Shown: piece after piece, positions 21,408 to 32,802 of the stretch | How positions within the stretch are numbered: position 1 is the stretch's first letter | How the letters are laid out: every line of letters starts with the position of its first letter | Source of the DNA: Allium sativum | Lineage: Eukaryota; Streptophyta; Magnoliopsida; Asparagales; Amaryllidaceae | Direction of reading: 5' to 3' | DNA length: 64,000 nucleotides | Assembly: GCA_030737875.1 (NCBI GenBank) | Contig: CM060912.1 | Coordinates: 127,296,493-127,360,492 of the forward strand | Made by a program: the position numbers and the translations under genes | The notes under the pieces: model-generated | Database searches by the model: none | Seen by the model: only the letters and a program-made list of their open reading frames with translations | What the model was told of the DNA's origin: nothing

Positions 21408-22420
21408 CTTTTCATTTTGTATTTTTGTTCAGATAAATCCTCTTTTTAAGACGACGACATTGGTAAATCAATCTATTTTGGTAACATTTTTTGCTGATGC
21501 AGTGTATCAAAGCACATGCTTTCCACCTCATGGCTAAACATATAGCCGAACAGTTAGTTTATATCATAGCCAAACAGATAATTTATTATAACACTTCCCA
21601 AAACTACCTGGTTTTGCCTGAGCGACGATGTAATAGTGAGACACCAACTCAGGTAATTGTTTCCCCTCAACTCAGCCTACTTACCATCGAACTTCATCTC
21701 TTGATTGCTATCAACTTAAGAGCTCAGTTTGGGGGTTGGATTTTCTAAGTATTTGAAATTAGGGTTTTGTTTATTTTAAGTTGGGGTGGGTTTTGTTTAT
21801 TTTTAGTTAGGATTTTAGAGTGCGAAAGATATTTACCTGGAAAGTTAAAGAAGTACTCAAAAAACCCTGTTTATAGTATTATTTGTTTTGTTAGCACGTT
21901 CTACAAAACAATAAAAGTTTTGAACATGACATGGTTGAAAATGGAAATTTATTAAATTGTTCTATGAACTATAAAGAGGCTACTTTTGAAAACCATTCTC
22001 GTCGTATGCTTAGCCATAAAGGGGGAAAAAGGAGGAAAAAAATTGCAGCTAAAGTCTTAAGCTGATAGACCTAATGAATAAAGATCTTTTTCGGGGGGAA
22101 AAACCCTTAATCGTAGAATTTTAATTATTGAATTTGTTAATGGTAACGATATGTATGGTGACATTCAGGTAACATAAAATCTAGTATGAGTTCAAATCCT
22201 GCTTTAGGTGAAAGTGCTGAATTTGTCTTTAAATGATTTTATTCATGTATTGTATAAAATAAAGTCTTGCCTTCAAGATTGAATCTTCCATTCACGTAAC
22301 ATATGCCTTTCAGTGTCCAGGGCCAACATTTTTATAATTGTTGAATCATATGAATTATTTTAAAGTATATATTCAAATTTCTTATTAAATACATGTACAT
22401 ACAAATTCGGCCTTTTACCA

Positions 22421-22476
22421 AGACATTTAGTCTTGTAATACGATTCTTGCTCTCCGAGTTTAATTTAGAAATGCCT
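22421..22476 (+). pseudogene. tRNA-Pro relic A, unit 2
   Basis: AGACATTTAGTCTTGTAATA ... CTCCGAGTTTAATTTAGAAATGCCT: acceptor, D-arm and T-arm remnants are readable with the anticodon arm collapsed, as in the other units. Confidence 0.7.
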
Positions 22477-22629
22477 CTACATTTTTTAAAAATTCAATTT
22501 CAAATGTTTCATTTATGAAATACTATCTTGCATACTTTTGCGTATTTTGCCTTTTACATGAGTGTTTTGGAAACCGTTAATTGTATATTTGTCACAAGAC
22601 CTCTGCCTACAGTTCAACCCATTCAGCAA

Positions 22630-22672
22630 GGGAAGCTGATATAGTAGTATGATTCTCTCTCTCAGAATGCCC
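22630..22672 (+). pseudogene. tRNA-Pro relic B, unit 2
   Basis: GGGAAGCTGATATAGTAGTA ... CTCAGAATGCCC is the same internally deleted form as in unit 1, but here the 3' acceptor strand AATGCCC is fully preserved. Confidence 0.7.
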
Positions 22673-22949
22673 TTCTCTTCTCAGTGAACTTTAGTTCATA
22701 AGTAAGCTTGTTTGAAGATGTTTATCAAGCTGCTACGTTATTTGACTTTTAAGCTACAAATCAATCCTTTCAGCTTCTGTATTTGACTATTTTGTCCCAT
22801 CGCATGATTCTAACTTAGGCCGGGGGATATCCAATTTTATGGAAAAATTAGTATAATTTTAAAGATGATATTTTTTTTCCAGGTTCTTTATAAATTGACT
22901 TTAAGTTGCACGCTATCCCAAGACCTGTATTATCAACCATTTCATCAAA

Positions 22950-23014
22950 GGGCATTTGGTCTAGTGGTATGATTATCGCGCAAGAGGTCTCGAGTTCGAT
23001 TCTCGGAATGCCCC
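22950..23014 (+). pseudogene. tRNA-Pro copy with the 7-nt anticodon loop exactly missing
   Basis: The 65-nt copy has intact acceptor (GGGCATT/AATGCCC), D arm and T arm (TTCGATTCTCGG), but reads ATCGCGCAAG where others read CTCGC-TTTGGGT-GCGAG. The missing seven bases are exactly the anticodon loop, so the two stem halves are fused. One base in each stem half has also changed. It cannot decode and is a pseudogene. Confidence 0.9.
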
Positions 23015-24031
23015 CTCTTCGTTTTGTATTTTTGTTCAGATAAATCCTCTTTTTAAGACGACAACATTGGTAAATCAATCTAATTTTAGTAGCATATTTT
23101 CACTGATGCAGTGTATCTAAGCACATGCTTTCCACCTCATGGCTAAACATATAGCCCAAAAATTAGTTTATATCATTGCCGAACACTTAGTTTATCATAA
23201 CACTTCCCAAACTACCTGGTTTTGCCTAAGCGGCGATGTAATAGTGAGACACCAATTTATGTAATTGTTTTTCCTCAACTCATCCTACTTATCATCGAAC
23301 TTCATATCTTGATTGCTATCAACATAAGAGTTCAGTTTTGGAGTTGGATTTTTGGGGTATTTGAAATTAGGTTTTTGTTTATTTTAAGTGGGGTGGGTTT
23401 TCTTTATTTCCAGCTGGGATTTTAGAGTGCGAAAGATATTTTCTTGGAAAATTAAAACAAATTACTCCAAAAAATCCTGTTTACAATATATTATTTTTGT
23501 CCAAACGTTCTACAAAACAATGGAAGTTCTGAACATGTAATGGTTGAATATGGAAATTTATTAAATTGTTCTATGTACTATAAAGAGTCTACTTTTGTAA
23601 ACCATTCCCGTCTTATGCTTAGCTACAAAGGGAGAAAAAGGGAGGAAAAAAATTGCAGCTAAAGTCTTAAGCTGATAGACCTTAAGAATAATAACTTTTT
23701 TGGGGCTAAAAAAACCCTTAATCGTGGAATTTTAATTATTTAATTTGTTAATGGAAATGTTATGTATGGTGACATTCAAGTAACATAAAATCTAGTATGA
23801 GTTCAAATCCTACTTTAGGTGAAATTGCTGAATTTGTCTTTGAAAGATTTTATTCCTGTATTATATAAAATAGAGTCTTGCCTTCGAGATTGAATCTTCC
23901 ATTCACATAGCATATGCCTTTTAGTGTCCAGACCCAGCATTTTTATAATTGTTGAATCACACGAATTAATTTAAAGTATATAATCAAATTTCTAATTAAA
24001 TACATCTACATACAAGTTTGACCTTTTACCA

Positions 24032-24087
24032 AGACATTTGGTCTTGTAATATGATTCTTGCTCTACAAGTTTAATTTAGAAATACCT
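24032..24087 (+). pseudogene. tRNA-Pro relic A, unit 3
   Basis: AGACATTTGGTCTTGTAATA followed by TGATTCTTGCTCTACAAG and AATACCT; same deletion pattern as the other A relics. Confidence 0.7.
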
Positions 24088-24240
24088 CTTCCTTTTTTAA
24101 AAATTACATTTCGCATGGTGCATTTTTGAAATACTATCATGCAAACTTTTGCGTATTTTGCCTTTTACGTGAGCGTTTTGGCAACCGTTAATTGTATATA
24201 TGTCACAAGACCTCTGCCTACCGGTCAACCCATTCATCAA

Positions 24241-24283
24241 GGGCAGTCGCTATAGTAGTATTATTCTTGCTCTCGGAATTCCC
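24241..24283 (+). pseudogene. tRNA-Pro relic B, unit 3
   Basis: GGGCAGTCGCTATAGTAGTA ... CTCGGAATTCCC. CTCGGAAT matches the T stem and acceptor 3' strand of the main tRNA. Confidence 0.72.
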
Positions 24284-24558
24284 TTCTCTACTCAATGGAC
24301 TTTAATTCATATGTGGACGTGTTTGAAGATGTTTATCGAGCTACTACATAATTTGACTTTTATGCCACAAATCAATCCTTTTAGCTTGTGTATTTGACTA
24401 TTTGGTTCCATCGCGTGATTCTAACTTAGGCCGGGGGATATACAATTTTATGGAAAAATTAGGCGTATTTCAAAGATGATATTTTTCGAAGTTCTTAATA
24501 AATGGACCTTAAGTTGCATGCTATCCCAAGACCTGTACATATCAACCATTTTGTCAAA

Positions 24559-24630
24559 GGTCATTTGGTCTAGTGGTATGATTCTCGCTTTGGGTGCAAG
24601 AGGTCCCGAGTTCGATTCTCGGAATATCCC
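24559..24630 (+). pseudogene. Degenerate tRNA-Pro (UGG)
   Basis: Full 72-nt length with UGG anticodon loop intact, but the acceptor stem is GGTCATT against AATATCC, giving mismatches at pairs 3:70 and 4:69. The anticodon stem is CTCGC against GCAAG with one mismatch. The T arm is intact. It is probably not processed. Confidence 0.8.
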
Positions 24631-25641
24631 CCTTCGTTTTGTATTTTTGTTCAGATAAATCCTCTTTTTATACGAAAGGTAAATCAATCTAATTTTGGTA
24701 GCATATTTTCGCAGATGCAGTGTATCTAAGCACATGCTTTCCACCTCATGGCTAAACATATAGCCAAAAAATTAGTTTATATCATAGCCAAAAACTTAGT
24801 TTATTATAACACCTCCCAAACTACCTGGTTTTGCCTGAGCGACGATGTAACTTTGAGACACCGATTTAGGTAATTGTTTTTCCTTAACCCAGCCTACTTA
24901 CCATTGAACTTCATATCTTGATTGCTATCAACATAAGAGTTCAGTTTTGGAGTTGGATTTTTGGAGTATTTGAAATTAGGTTTTTGTTTATTTGAAGTTG
25001 GGGTGGGTTTAGTTTATTTCCAGTTGTGATTTTAGAGTGCGAAAGATATTTTCTTGGAAAGTTAAAATAAGTTACTCCACAAAACCCTGTTTATAATATA
25101 ATATTTTTGTCCAAACGTTCTACAAAACATTAAAAGTTCTGAACATGTAATGGTTGAATATGGAAATTTATTAAATTGTTCTATGTAATATAAAGAGTCT
25201 ACTTTTTTAAACCATTCTCATCTTATGCTTAGCCACAAAAGGGGAAAAAGGGAGGAAAAAAATTGCAGCCAAAGTCTTAAGCTAGTAGACCTTGAGAATA
25301 AATAGCTTTTTTGGAGCCAAAAAACACTTAATCATGGATTTTTAATTATTTAATTTGTTAATGGTAACGTTATGTATGGTGACATTCAAGTAACATAAAA
25401 TCTAGTATGAGTTCAAATCATACTTTAAGTTAAATTGCTGAATTTGTCTTTGAATGATTTTATTCCTGTATTGTATAAAATACAGTCTTGCCTTCAAGAT
25501 TGAATCTTCCATTCACATAGCATATGCCTTTTAGTGTTCACGGCCAGCATTTTTATAATTGTTGAATCATACGAATTAATTTAAAGTATATAATCAAATT
25601 TCTAATTAAATACATGTACATACAGGTTTGACCTTTTACCA

Positions 25642-25697
25642 AGACGATTGGTCTTGTAATATGATTCTTGCTCTCCGAGTTTAATTTAGAAATGCAT
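25642..25697 (+). pseudogene. tRNA-Pro relic A, unit 4
   Basis: AGACGATTGGTCTTGTAATA ... CTCCGAGTTTAATTTAGAAATGCAT; same shortened form. Confidence 0.68.
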
Positions 25698-25850
25698 CTT
25701 CATTTTTCAAAAATTCAATTTCACATGGTGCATTTTTGAAATACTATCATGCAAACTTTTATGCATTTTGCCTTTTACGTGAGTGTTTTGGCAACCGTTA
25801 ATTGTATATTTGTCACAAAACCTCTGCCTACAGGTCAACCCGTTCATCAA

Positions 25851-25893
25851 GGGCAGTCGCTATAGTAGTATTATTCTTGCTCTCGGAATTCCC
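25851..25893 (+). pseudogene. tRNA-Pro relic B, unit 4
   Basis: GGGCAGTCGCTATAGTAGTA ... CTCGGAATTCCC, identical in this core to unit 3, indicating recent shared ancestry of units 3 and 4. Confidence 0.72.
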
Positions 25894-26170
25894 TTCTATG
25901 CTTAGTGAACTTTAATTCATAAGTAGGCTTGTTTGAAGATGTTTACCGAGCTACTACATAATTTGACTTTTATGTTACAAATCAATCCTTTCAGCATGTG
26001 TATTTGACTATTTGGTCCCATCGCCTGATTCTAACTTAGGCCGAGGGATATACAATTTTATGGAAATATTAGGCTTATTTAAAAGATGATATTATTTTCC
26101 AAGTTCTTAATAAATGGACCTTAAGTTGCACGCTATCCCAAGGCCTGTACATATCAACCATTTCATTAAA

Positions 26171-26242
26171 GGGCATTTGGTCTAGTGGTATGATTCTCGC
26201 TTTGGGTGCGAGAGGTCCCGAGTTCGATTCTCGGAATGCCCC
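26171..26242 (+). tRNA. tRNA-Pro (anticodon UGG), intact
   Basis: A 72-nt cloverleaf with every stem paired: acceptor GGGCATT/AATGCCC, anticodon stem CTCGC/GCGAG with loop TTTGGGT, T arm CCGAG-TTCGATT-CTCGG, discriminator C. Internal A box (TGGTCTAGTGG) and B box (GAGTTCGATTC) for RNA polymerase III are present, and TTTT runs follow (GTTTTGTATTTTTATT). It reads proline CCN codons ending in A (others by wobble). I judge it functional. Confidence 0.95.
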
Positions 26243-27112
26243 CGTTCCGTTTTGTATTTTTATTCAGATAAATCCTCTTTTTAAGACGACGACATTGGTA
26301 AATCAATCTAATTTTGGTAGAATATTTTCGTTGATGCATTGTATCTAGGCACATGCTTTACACCTCATGCCTAAACATATAGCCGAACAGTTAGTTTATA
26401 TCATACCTGAATAGTTAATTTATTATAACACTTCCTAATACCACCTGGTTTTTCCTGAGCGACGATGTAATAGTGAGACATCGATTCAGGTAATTGTTTC
26501 TCCTCAACTCATCTTACCATGGAACTTCATCTCTTGATTGCTATTAATTTAAGAGTTCAGTTTTGGACTTATCTTTTTTCTGAGTGTTTGAAATTAGAGT
26601 TTTGTTTATCTTAAGTTGGTGTGGGTTTTGTTTATTTTCAATTGGGATTTTAGAGTGCGAATGATATTTACCTGGAAAGTTAAAGAAGTACTCAACAAAA
26701 CCCTGTTAATAGTATTATTATTTTTGTTAGCACGTTCTACAAAATAATAAAAGTTCTGAACATGTAATGGTTGAAAATGGAAATTTATTAAATTGTTCTA
26801 TGAACTATAAAGAGGCTACTTCTGATTGTTGATGGTAACGTTATGTATGGTGACATTCTAGTAACATCAAATCTAGCATGAGTTCAAATCCGGCTTTAGG
26901 TGGAAGTGCTAAATTTGTCTTTGAATGATTTTATTCCTATATTATGTAAAATAAAGGCCTTCCTTCAAGATTTAATCTTCCATTCACATAGCATATGCCT
27001 TTTAGTGTCCGGGGATGACATTTTTATATATGTTGAATCATATGAATTAATTTAAAGTATATAATCAAATTTCTAATTAAGTACATGTACATACAAGTTT
27101 AGCCTTTTACCA

Positions 27113-27168
27113 CAACATATGGTCTTGTAATACGATTCTTGCTTTCTGAGTTCAATTTAGAAATGCCT
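27113..27168 (+). pseudogene. tRNA-Pro relic A, unit 5
   Basis: ACAACATATGGTCTTGTAATA ... GCTTTCTGAGTTCAATTTAG and AATGCCT. Here the T-loop remnant TTCAATT is closer to the parental TTCGATT than in the other A relics. Confidence 0.66.
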
Positions 27169-27320
27169 CTTCCTTTTTAAAAAATCAATTTCAAATGGCG
27201 CATTTTTGAAATACTTTCTTGCAATCTTTTGCATATTTTGCCTTTTTTGTGAGTGTTTTGGCAACCATTAATTGTAAATTTGTTTTAAGACCTCTACTGA
27301 TAGGTCAACCCATTCATCAA

Positions 27321-27363
27321 GGGCAGTCGATATAGAAGTATGATTCTCGCTCTCGGAATCCCC
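27321..27363 (+). pseudogene. tRNA-Pro relic B, unit 5
   Basis: GGGCAGTCGATATAGAAGTA then TGATTCTCGCTCTCGGAATC; the anticodon 5' stem (CTCGC) runs directly into the T-stem 3' half (CTCGG), showing the exact extent of the internal deletion. Confidence 0.72.
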
Positions 27364-27641
27364 TTCCCTTCTCAATTAACTTTAATTCATAAGTAGGCTT
27401 GTTTGAAAATGTTTATAAAGCTGCTACATAATTTGACTTTTATGCTACAAACCAATCCTTTCAACTTGTGTATTTGACTATTTGGTCCCATCGCATGATT
27501 CTAACTTAGGCCGGAGGATATCCAATATTTTGGCAAAATTAAGCTTATTTTAAAGATGATATATTTTTTCTAGGTTCTTCATAAATTGACCTTAAGTCGC
27601 ACGCTATCCCCAGACTTGTACATATCAACCATTTCCTCAAA

Positions 27642-27713
27642 GGGCATTTGGTCTAGTGGTATGATTCTCGATTTGGGTGCAAGAGGTCCTGAGTTTGATT
27701 CTCGGAATGCCCC
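27642..27713 (+). pseudogene. Degenerate tRNA-Pro (UGG)
   Basis: Length and acceptor stem are intact (GGGCATT/AATGCCC) and the loop TTTGGGT is kept. The anticodon stem is CTCGA against GCAAG (two mismatches), the T stem has a C-to-T change and the T loop is TTTGATT, losing C56 and damaging the B box. Likely silent. Confidence 0.8.
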
Positions 27714-28292
27714 CTTTTCGTTATGTATTTTTGTTCAGATAAATCCTCTTTTTAAGACGACGACATTTGTAAATCAATCTAAATCTGGTAGCGTATTTTC
27801 GCTGAAGTAGTGTATCTAAGCACATGCTTTCCACCTCATGGCTAAACATATAGCCAAATAGTTACTTTATTTCATAGTTGAACAATTAGTTTATATCATA
27901 GCTGGACAATTAGTTTATTATAACACTTCCCAATACTTCCTGGTTTTGCCTGAGCTACGATGTAATAGTGAGACACCGATTCAGGTAATTGTTACCCCTC
28001 AACTCAACCTACTTACCATCGAACTTCATCTCCTGATTGCTATCAACTTAAGAGTTCAGTTTTGGAGTTGGATTTTCTGAGTATTTAAAACTGGAGTTTT
28101 GTTTATTTTAAGTTGGGGTGGGTTTTGTTTATTTTCAGTTGGGATTTTAGAGTGCGAAAGATATTTACTTGGAAAGTTAAAGAAGTTACCCAACAAAACC
28201 CTATTTATAATGTTATTATTTTTGTTAGCACGTTCTACAAAACAATAGAAGTTCTGAACGTGTAATTGTTGAAAATGGAAATTTATTAAATT

Positions 28293-28678
28293 TATCAAAT
28301 GACATCACTTTCAATTATTTTGAGCATGAATGACAACTCCATATCATCCAAGACAACCGATCATTATAAAAAGCATTGAATCTTGACTTTAGAATATGCA
28401 GCAAAAGGTGGTTGAACAACAACATTTCTTTAGGTCTTCAAGCTTCAGTCCGGCTCTAAAATTCAACACTCTTCTTGCATCAATTCTTCAAACTTTTCAA
28501 TGATTAAGTACATCAATCCATTCATCGTTAGTAATCTGAAAACACAACTATAAATACACAGTATCAATTATTTTAAATAGATACTGTTAACAGGAAATGT
28601 TGGTTTCAACTTGGTGACGTGGTTGAAAGTGGAGTGTATAATATTTGGTCGAGGTGAAGATGGCTGTTGAAGAGCTGC
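28293..28678. repeat. Left part of an unclassified repeat remnant
   Basis: Array sequence stops near 28292. The block 28305-28574 is repeated in direct orientation at about 40522-40798 (for example GAACAACAACATTTCTTTAG and CTTCTTGCATCAATTCTTC). The end (GCTGC, 28674-28678) is the target duplication of the next element. No gene is seen. The direct repeats could be decayed LTRs or internal repeats of an older element. Confidence 0.6.
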
Positions 28679-31301
28679 TGTGACAACCCTAATTCCGACA
28701 GACCGAATTTTTTTTCAAAATTCCAATCTATCGAAACTCGGATTGGTTTGCTCTGGTATCCTGCAGAAAAGACAAAGACATAAAATATGTCAGAGCTTAG
28801 AAAATATCTCACAGCGGAATGGATAAAATATAATAATCAAAATATAGCCTTATAGTATTAACAATACTGCCTAACCGGTATCCAAGGCTATCATGTCCCT
28901 ACCACAAATCTAACCTGCGAGTATGTCATGAGGAGGGGCTCAGAACACAAGTTCTGGTGACTGGATTTAAACTATAAACTTTGGATAATCCTATATATAT
29001 CGTTCAATCATATTATCTTATTTATTAGGTTACTTGGGTTAATTGCACTCAAGGCTTACACATACGTCGCACCCATTTACTCCTCAGTGGATTAACCTAA
29101 TACAGTACATATGTAGTTACCCTCAATATTGAGGTACACCCTATGGTACCCCAATCGCACGGTCTCCACCATAACACCATCAAAATATACGCACTCCCTC
29201 ATCCTACGTCGTAGTGACGTATGGGTATCAATATTAAGTTCCGCATATATCTATCATTAATATGCTACGTAAACGTACGGGTTGCCACATTTGTTCAAAT
29301 CAGACTCCATACCGGAGTAATTCCCTCAAGTCTACGATACACCACCAGAGCTAACATCCACGTATCTAGACTTTCCACCATACGTATCTTCAATTGTAGC
29401 TCGATGCCTCAATTGCACATCCTCTAATGTGCATCGAGTTCCGTGGCAGGGCGATACAAGAAACATGGAACTCGTTCGGGAGCTTTTCCATATTTGTACG
29501 AGCCCGACTTTAAAGAGCCTCTATATACAAATATATCTAGGGTATGTTTTCGTGGTGGTTATGGCCCCACTTCAACCCCTTCCTCAACTAGTAAAGACAA
29601 CCAGAGCTATGCGACTGCCCCTACGCAAAAAATCTAAACATCCATGTGGCGTCTCCCCTCAACCCCTTACCCTGATACTGAAGGGTGAATTGGTATCTTG
29701 GGTTTAGCTCGAGTCTTTCCGCATCCCACTAGCTGCCGATGACGGGTGTCCGACGGTCTACTATCCTTGTTGGTCCTGACCCTCTGCCTCCTCATGAGGC
29801 AACCGCCGAACCACCCTGGTGTCACCGCGCCTCAAGATTCTGACTGCATAGCTATTTATGCAGTCAAGGCCCACCCACCTAGTAGTTACGTGCAGACCCA
29901 ACCTCTGCGGACACAGCCTAATACGTCTGCCTCCAAACAGAGGAAGGAGCACCTTACGTACCTCAGGAAGCTGCGTGCTTCCCCTTCCAGTCCTTTGGAG
30001 CCGTCAGAATAATCAGATGAATGTGCACTCCCCTCGTGCCTTATATCACCTCGATGATCTACGCCGTTGGGTTATTCACCCTCAACTGTACAAAATGGTC
30101 TAAGCGCCTTACTTTAGCATATTGTTAGACCATATGTCTAAACATTCTTTTACGTGCTTGTCTCACCTCATCAGGTTTCCAGTTAACTTGGTTATTCCAA
30201 TTTATAATGAATTCTTATTCAAATTACCAAGTTCTCTTGCTTATTAATTTCAATCATATAACTTAATCCATTTAAGTTTATTAATAAGCCCACAACATGT
30301 TATTCTCTAGATTGTGGCCCAAGGTCTGTAATCCACAACCCCTTTTTATCTTCTTGTTGATTTCATCATTACAATAACATGTTTTACTTAATATGTAATT
30401 AAGTATATCCAATTCACATGTTTTCTAATTAACATGTCACTCACCATTTATGATTAAATATAACTTATTTCATTCCATAAATTTTCCTCATTCTTTCCCA
30501 TTTAATCATAATTCCATTTTGCATTGTCAATAAAACTTATTGTTGTTTACTTATTAACTAAGTTCCATTAACTAAGGTCCATTAATAAGATTCTCTACTC
30601 GTTTATTATAACCTATGCTATAATTTCCTCTTGTCCCTAGGACAAGCCTAAACATTCTTACCAACGGGGTTTCAGACTTCCAAGCTTACAGATTACTTAA
30701 TTTATAATTAAGTACAATATATTTTCCCCTTTTTCTTAATTGGTTTCAGGTTTTCCCCTTAATTTATAATTAAGTGTCCCTTAACTCAATTCATCAGTTA
30801 TCTCAATCCCCTAATAGTTTATTATAATCTAAGTTATAATATTCACTTGTACCTAGGACAAGCCCACCTATTATACAATATTTTCGCTAATGTTATTTAT
30901 TTATAATAGGTTATTATCATTCCCTTTTAAACCATTTACTGTTGTAAACCATTATTCTTCATTCACTGTAATATATATTTCTTATTATATTAAGGAAAAC
31001 ACTTCATGCACCTTATCAGTTTGATAGAAGGGATCTATGATTTATTTTCATAATGTATTCCCATCTAAATCCGTGGTAGCAAGTAATTTCTTTACTTTTC
31101 TTTATTTACTGTGGCTTACTTGCAGCAATGTTTTCAAAAATAAGTCATTTACGGAAATACATCACTTTTCCTTCTTATCACACTAACTCAGTTCATCACA
31201 TCCCTTCCTTTCTTATTTTTTGAATTAGACATTTAAGTACCATTATTGCCATTTATTCATATCTTGTTATATATATATATATATAATCACTAGAACTCTC
31301 A

Positions 31302-31377
31302 GATTAAGCATACACTTGCGGATGGTGGATTTGCCTGGCGGGTCCATGTAGACTTCTACCACAAGTTGACTTAACCT
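31302..31377. repeat. LTR hairpin repeat 1
   Basis: ATTAAGCATACACTTGCGG faces CCACAAGTTGACTTAACC, an imperfect inverted repeat around a ~38-nt loop containing CTGGCGGGTCCATGTAGAC. It is repeated, diverged, as hairpin 2 and in the other LTR at 37599-37674. Confidence 0.7.
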
Positions 31378-31424
31378 CGTGTCTTAGCACCATTACATGT
31401 TTTTAATTTTGCACTTAGGCCTCT

Positions 31425-31505
31425 CAGATTAGGTTCAACATTAGTGGCTGCTGGATATGCTGGTCGGGTCCGGGCAGACTTTTTCCACTAATGCAACCTA
31501 ACCTC
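31425..31505. repeat. LTR hairpin repeat 2
   Basis: TTAGGTTCAACATTAGTGG pairs almost fully with CCACTAATGCAACCTAACC around a loop with CTGGTCGGGTCCGGGCAGAC. The loop core (CTGG..GGGTCC....AGAC) is shared with hairpin 1 while the stems differ. It is conserved at 37723-37803. Confidence 0.75.
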
Positions 31506-32385
31506 ATACCATAAGTGCATTTACAATATCTAATTGTAATCCTAGGCATATTCATCTTCATTCAACCATTTATGTTCATATCAATTTGCGCTCCCATATT
31601 AAAGTCTCAAAACATAATATATGTTATGTTCCAAAATCCTATTACAAATTATGCCCTAAATCCCAATATGTGTCGCATGTCTTTCTACATGTAATTAACT
31701 TTATTTAAAAATAAAGTGTAATTCTCCAATAGTGTATCGTTTACCCAAAATCTCAATTATTATAATCCTACAAGTTTAACATATTATTTACTCAATAATA
31801 TGCCCCAAGAGAATTATATAATTACAACAACAGTAATCATTGCCCACATTCTGACAAGTCTATACAACATATAATCATTCCAATGCTTTAACTGATTAAT
31901 CGTACGAATTATTCATGTTAACATCTCAACTTGTTATAACAATAATTTATAATTAACTTGGCAATTTTAACAATTTATAATAAGGGGAATGCTAAACGAT
32001 AATCATAATATTATCTAAAGGCTATAGTTTAAACCCACTCACATTTCATGCTTTCCCCAAATTTTGGATCTGATCCGTTCTATCATCCATGTTTTCCTTT
32101 CCCCTTTAATTTGATTTGAAACCTAATAACGTGGTTCGACTATTTTCATTAAAGAGAAGGGAAAGAAATAGGAAGAATTGAATAGATTGGATCAAGAAGT
32201 TTACCTTGCTTTCATGATTCAAAAATCTTTTTCTTAACGTTGATTCCCTCTTCCAGATCTGAATCCATAATTCTCCTAGGCTAACATTTTAATTTCAGAA
32301 TAGATTTGAGAAGAGAGAGAGAGAGCCATGGCAGAGCTCCAGCGTAGCCGCCGAATTATGATATTTAGGGTTAGGTCTATGATCT

Positions 32386-32393
32386 TATTTATA
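32386..32393 (-). promoter_or_regulatory. Minus-strand TATA box in LARD-like LTR
   Basis: On the minus strand ACTCCTATAAATAAGATC is a good plant TATA context. The partner LTR has a mutated version (TATAGATA near 38676), so only this copy keeps it. Confidence 0.6.
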
Positions 32394-32802
32394 GGAGTAG
32401 TGGAGGAACCAGGACCCTCAGATCAAAATCTAAAACACCAGAATCGTCCACGTCAGAAAAGAAGGTTCCAGATTCGCGGTTGGGTCGACCCCTAGGTCAA
32501 CCCCCAATGGACTAAATTCGCTCTAGATTTTCCCGCTCGTGAATTTTGTTTTTTGAATTGATTTTCGAATTTTCTGGATATATTTATCTAATATACACAC
32601 ACACATATAAGCTCCTTATATGTATACAAACTTCTAATGCTCATAACTTCTTCATACGGTGTCCGTTTTACGCAAACCAGGTGTCTATCTTGACCAGAAT
32701 TTCGAGACGGATGCAATGGAGTAGTCCGTTTCACTTAATTCTGAATATTTAATTAAGCAATCCTTATTTTACTATCTTACACTAAAAATACGGGGTGTTA
32801 CA

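Larger units (their letters stand above)
19989..28292 (+). repeat. tRNA-Pro tandem array, central block (about 5.2 units of ~1.6 kb)
   Basis: Head-to-tail units repeat with main tRNA starts at 21336, 22950, 24559, 26171 and 27642 (spacings 1614, 1609, 1612 and 1471). Each unit runs ACTACCTGGTTTTGCCTGAG, a ~700-bp non-coding block, relic A, ~150 bp, relic B, ~300 bp, then the main tRNA. The fifth unit lacks about 140 bp near 26822, which explains its shorter spacing. No protein gene is conserved between units. The block ends inside a unit (GGAAATTTATTAAATT) where foreign sequence begins. Confidence 0.92.
28679..32802 (-). repeat. LARD-like element, 3' LTR (minus orientation)
   Basis: This is a 4124-bp LTR. 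Its minus-strand TATA box (TATAAATA, 32386-32393) lies about 410 bp inside the minus-strand start. A GA run (32311-32326) follows. Two hairpin-forming repeats are at 31302-31377 and 31425-31505. Small open frames at 29221-30103 are not shared intact with the partner LTR and are ignored. Confidence 0.9.

Noticed and set aside
29221..30103. Several overlapping open frames in the LARD-like LTR
   Set aside because: The region is somewhat GC-richer, but frames are broken in the partner LTR (35480-36330) and no conserved motif is seen.
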